NCBI GenBank assembly: GCA_037974665.1
Contig: CM075764.1
Span: forward strand, 79,314,325-79,378,324
Reading direction: 5' to 3'
DNA length: 64,000 nucleotides
Source: Ehretia macrophylla
Taxonomy: Eukaryota; Streptophyta; Magnoliopsida; Boraginales; Ehretiaceae
This document shows positions 60,822 to 64,000 of the stretch, piece by piece. The first letter of the stretch is position 1. Every line of letters begins with the position of its first letter. The position numbers and the translations under genes were made by a program. The notes below the pieces were generated by a model. That model saw only the letters and a program-made list of their open reading frames with translations, searched no databases and was not told the DNA's origin.

Positions 60822-63800
60822 TCCTTCTTGGGTATGGATTGGCTTTCTAAATATGATGCCTAGTTAAACTGTAGAACCAAGGTAGTACATTTTCAATTGC
60901 CAGATCAGCCAGTAGTAGAGGTAGCGGGTAACCGGGGTGCTAAGACGAGTGTTGTTATCTCAGCAACTAAAGCCGTTAAGTTCGGGTTATCTAGCTTATT
61001 TGATCAACAAGCCATCTGATAAGCTACAGTTAGAGGAAGTCCCTATTATTCGGGAATATCCCAATGTATTTCCCGAGGAGTTGCCAGGGTTGCCGCCAGA
61101 GAGAGATATAGAGTTTGTGATTAATCTTGTTCCCGGTACTCAACCTATTTCTAAATCGGCGTACCGGATGGCACCAGCTGAGTTGAAGGAGTTGAAAGCT
61201 CAATTACAAGAGTTATTGGAGAAAGGATTTATTTAGCAGAGTTCTTCACCATGGGGAGCTTCTGTTTTATTCGTGAAAAAGAAAGATGGTACCTTGAGGT
61301 TATGTATAGATTATCGTGGGTTGAATCAGGTGACTATCAAGAATAAATATCCTTTGCCATTAATTGACGAGTTGTTTGATCAACTTCAGGGTGCTAAAGT
61401 CTACTCTAAGTTTGACTTAAGGCAAGGGTATTATCAGCTTCGGATTCGTACGGAGGATGTTCCGAAGTCTGCCTTCAGGACTCGGTACGGGCATTATGAG
61501 TTTGTTGTTATGCCCTTTGGGTTAACTAATGCACCGACAGCATTCATGGATTTGATGCATCAAGTCTTTCAGCCGTACTTGGACAAGTTCGTGGTGATTT
61601 TTATTGATGATATCTTAGTCTATTCTAAATCTGAATCGGAGCACGAGCAACATCTATGGCTTGTATTAGAGAAACTGCAGGAGCATCAGTTGTTTGCCAA
61701 GTTCAGCAAATGTGAATTTTGGCTGCAACGGATTTCTTTTCTTGGCCATGTTATTACACAGAGCGGTATTTCGGTAGATCCCACTAAGATTGAATCGGTG
61801 ATGGCTTGGAAACGGCCAGAGAGTGTTTCTGAGGTCCGTAGCTTTCTTGGCTTGGCGGGTTATTACCGTAGGTTTGTCAAGGACTTCTCGAAGATTGCTG
61901 GGCCACTTTCTAAATTGACTCAGAAACGGACTATCTTTAATTGGGATGAGAAGTGTGAGAGTGGGTTTCAGGAGTTGAAAAAAAGGTTGACTACTGCTCC
62001 AATACTTGCTCTACTAGAGGGGACCGATAATATGGTTATTTACAGTGATGCATCCAAGGAGGGCTTGGGATGTGTTCTTATGCAGGATGGCCGAGTTATT
62101 GCCTATGCTTCCCGGAAGTTGAAGCCTTATGAGATGAATTATCCGACTCATGATCTTGAGTTGGCAGCAGTTGTCTTCGCACTGAAGAAGTGGCGTCATT
62201 ATCTGTGGGGCAGTAAGTTCGAGATTTTCACTGATCATAAGAGTCTGAAGTACTTGTTCTCACAGAAGGAGTTGAATATGCGCCAGCGGAGGTGGATGGA
62301 GCTTCTTGGAGATTATAATTGTTCTATCAATTATCTGCCTGGCAAGGAAAATGTTGTAGCAGATGCTCTCAGTCGGAAGGCGAGTATCTCTTGTTTAGCT
62401 ATCAAGAAATGGGAGGTTCTTGAGGAATTCACTTATTGGAGACCAGAGTTGACTCAGGTTGGGGTGATGTGTTCACATCTCCGTATTCAGCCTTTATTGT
62501 TGTCTCAGATCAGAGAAGCTCAGCAACTTGATGTTAAACTTCAGAAGATCAAGGATCAGATCACGGATGATCAGTCTGACTTTAAACTGCATGAGGATAG
62601 TATTCTTCGATTTCTGAATAGGGTTTGTGTTCCCGATGAACCAGGCTTGAGGCGAGGTATTTTGGAGGAAGTTCATAATTCTAAATATACTATTCATCCC
62701 GGTGGAACCAAGATGTATCGGGATTTGAAGCAACATTATTGGTGGAACAACATGAAGATGGAGGTTGCTCAGTTCGTGTCTATATGTTTGACTTGTCAGA
62801 GGGTGAAAGCCGAGCATCAACGACCAGCAGGTTTGCTTCAGCCGTTGGCTATACCACAGTGGAAATGGGAGCATATTACGATGGACTTCGTCACTGGTTT
62901 GCCTAGAACACTGAGGGGTAATGATGCAGTTTGGGTTGTCGTGGATCGTTTGACGAAGACAGCTCATTTTATTTCGATGAGGATGGGAGATGAGGTTACA
63001 AAGTTGACGGATCTTTATTTGGATCAAATTGTTAGACTTCACGGGATTTCATCTAGTATTGTCTCAGATCGAGATCCTCGATTTACTTCTCGTTTGTGGG
63101 AGAAACTTCAGGAGACCTTGGGTACTCAGTTGAACTTTAGTACAGCGTATCATCCACAGACCGACGGTCAGTCTGAGCGGACTATTCAGATTCTGGAAGA
63201 TATGTTTAGGGCTTGTGTTCTGGATTTCGGGAAGAACTGGAAGAAACATCTACCGCTTGCCGAGTTTACCTATAACAATAGTTATCAAGCTACTATTGGG
63301 ATGGCACCTTTCGCAGCTCTTTACGGTCGTAAGTGCCGTTCACCTTTATATTGGGACGAGGTAGGAGAGATGAAGACTATTGATCCGACTATCATGCCAG
63401 AGCTTCTAGAAAAGATTGAGAATGTTCAGTTGATCAGGCAGAGAATGCTTACTGCGCAGAGTAGATTCAAGAGTTATGCTGATAAGCGTCGTCGGGATTT
63501 GGAGTTTACAGTCGGAGATCGGGTTTTCTTGAGATTGTCTCCTTGTAAGGGGTTTGTTCGTTATGGTAAAGGTGGAAAGCTGAGTCCGAGATTTGTTGGG
63601 CCGTTTGAGATTACCGGCAGGGTTGGTAAGCTGGCATATCGGTTGGCTTTACTGGAGAACTTCTCTAATGTCCACGATGTATTTCACGTGTCTAATTTGC
63701 GGAAATATAATCCCGATCCTTCTCATATTCTTGAGCCAGAGCCGTTATAGCTTCGTGAGAATCTGACTTATGACGAGCATCCGATTCGTATTCTTGATCA

Positions 63801-63930
63801 GATGGAACGAGAGTTGAGGTCGAAGAAGATTCCGATGGTTAAGGTGTTGTGGAAGCATCACGGTATCGAAGAAGCTACTTGGGAGAGACGGGATCAGATG
63901 CAGCAGCAATACCCAGATTTGTTCAGTACA
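60822..63930 (+). pseudogene. pol: Chromovirus pol: protease end, RT, RNase H, integrase, chromodomain-like tail; four breaks
   Basis: The protease end (GMDWLSKYDA) is followed by TAG at 60861-60863, and the frame shifts at about 60980-60990. The next frame (60937-61236) ends in TAG at 61234-61236; the main 825-codon frame then runs 61237/61273-63750. Counting from 61273: RT with FIDD at residues 110-113; RNase H with YSDAS (Asp 259), LELAAV and FTDHKSL; integrase zinc finger His468, His475, Cys505, Cys508; catalytic Asp538, Asp599 and Glu635 (DD35E). A TAG at 63748-63750 cuts off an in-frame tail (about 63751-63930, WKHHGIEEATWE) resembling a chromodomain. All catalytic residues are present, so decay is recent. 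Confidence 0.93.
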
Positions 63931-63962
63931 TCAAGTAAGAATTTCGAGGGCAAAATTTCTTT

Positions 63963-63974
63963 AAGGGGGGAGAA
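63963..63974 (+). other. Polypurine tract of element D
   Basis: AAGGGGGGAGAA directly precedes the 3' LTR start TGTGAAACCCC. Confidence 0.93.
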
Positions 63975-64000
63975 TGTGAAACCCCACTTATCTGCTTTAA
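63975..64000 (+). repeat. 3' LTR of element D, first 26 bases
   Basis: Identical to 60163-60188 except C for T at one position; cut by the window edge. Confidence 0.92.

Larger units (their letters stand above)
60163..64000 (+). mobile_element. Chromovirus-type Ty3/gypsy element D (right end beyond window)
   Basis: 5' LTR from TGTGAAACCC at 60163, a pol region 60822-63930, purine tract AAGGGGGGAGAA (63963-63974) and the first 26 bases of the 3' LTR (63975-64000), which match the 5' LTR start with one difference. The primer site, gag and most of protease are missing: LTR sequence passes directly into the protease end at about 60815-60825. The chromodomain-like tail and the LTR form point to the Tekay/Del chromovirus clade. 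Confidence 0.92.

Noticed and set aside
62494..63042. 182-codon minus-strand frame
   Set aside because: It is the antisense shadow of D's RNase H-integrase region, which has all catalytic motifs on the plus strand.

Overview
The window is eudicot-like nuclear plant DNA: AT-rich, gene-poor and packed with nested LTR retrotransposons. The kingdom is shown by a spliced plant-type cytosolic ribosomal protein gene with a telo-box/site II promoter, Met-tRNA and Asp-tRNA primer binding sites, Ty3/gypsy chromovirus and Athila elements, Ty1/copia elements and a CACTA transposon with a CACTACAAGAAAA end. The species cannot be read from the sequence.

The only intact host gene is RPS11 (uS17) at 25047-27143 on the plus strand: six coding exons, 159 codons, and a GC-AG fourth intron. 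Worn copia pieces flank it (23316-24190 and 27399-28000).

Left stack (1-24190), youngest to oldest. Elements E (4531-10309, minus) and G (10770-17967, plus) both sit in the 3' LTR of gypsy element F (5' LTR end 1-78, gag 398-1235, 3' LTR in three pieces up to 18602). A copia solo-type LTR (1236 to about 3215) sits in F's gag. F lies in a minus-strand LTR (I, 18603-19192). That LTR interrupts the reverse transcriptase of a minus-strand Athila element (J, 19193-23315), which abuts a copia remnant (K).

Middle (28638-41915). A CACTA-type element carries many copies of GGCTACGGA and a tandem array of about 420-480 bp units. Next is a minus-strand gypsy LTR (N) split by copia element H (33026-41477), whose 3' LTR has lost its last part.

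Right stack (42120-64000). A minus-strand SIRE-like copia (M) is interrupted by a plus-strand copia (C, from 44159). C is interrupted by gypsy-type element A (from 48694). A holds two insertions: the complete minus-strand element B (51083-59246) in its LTR, and chromovirus D (from 60163, running off the window) in its internal region. D is the only element with a near-complete pol (RT, RNase H, DD35E integrase, chromodomain-like tail), broken by three TAG codons and one frameshift; its gag is deleted.

E, G and B are complete LTR-to-LTR insertions without coding capacity (internal regions of 338, 2488 and 1158 bp), so they are LARD-like non-autonomous elements that must borrow enzymes. The most striking unexplained signal is a module shared by the otherwise divergent LTRs of A, B, E and F, and in part G and N: a 5'-splice-site-like GGTGAGGGAT, a hairpin with arms like GGACAAC/GTTGTCC, a second hairpin whose stem differs between families but stays paired, and then a 3'-splice-site-like TTTCAGGT. 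In A, F and G the two splice-like sites are about 1.36 kb apart. This looks like a conserved LTR-borne intron or structured leader RNA.
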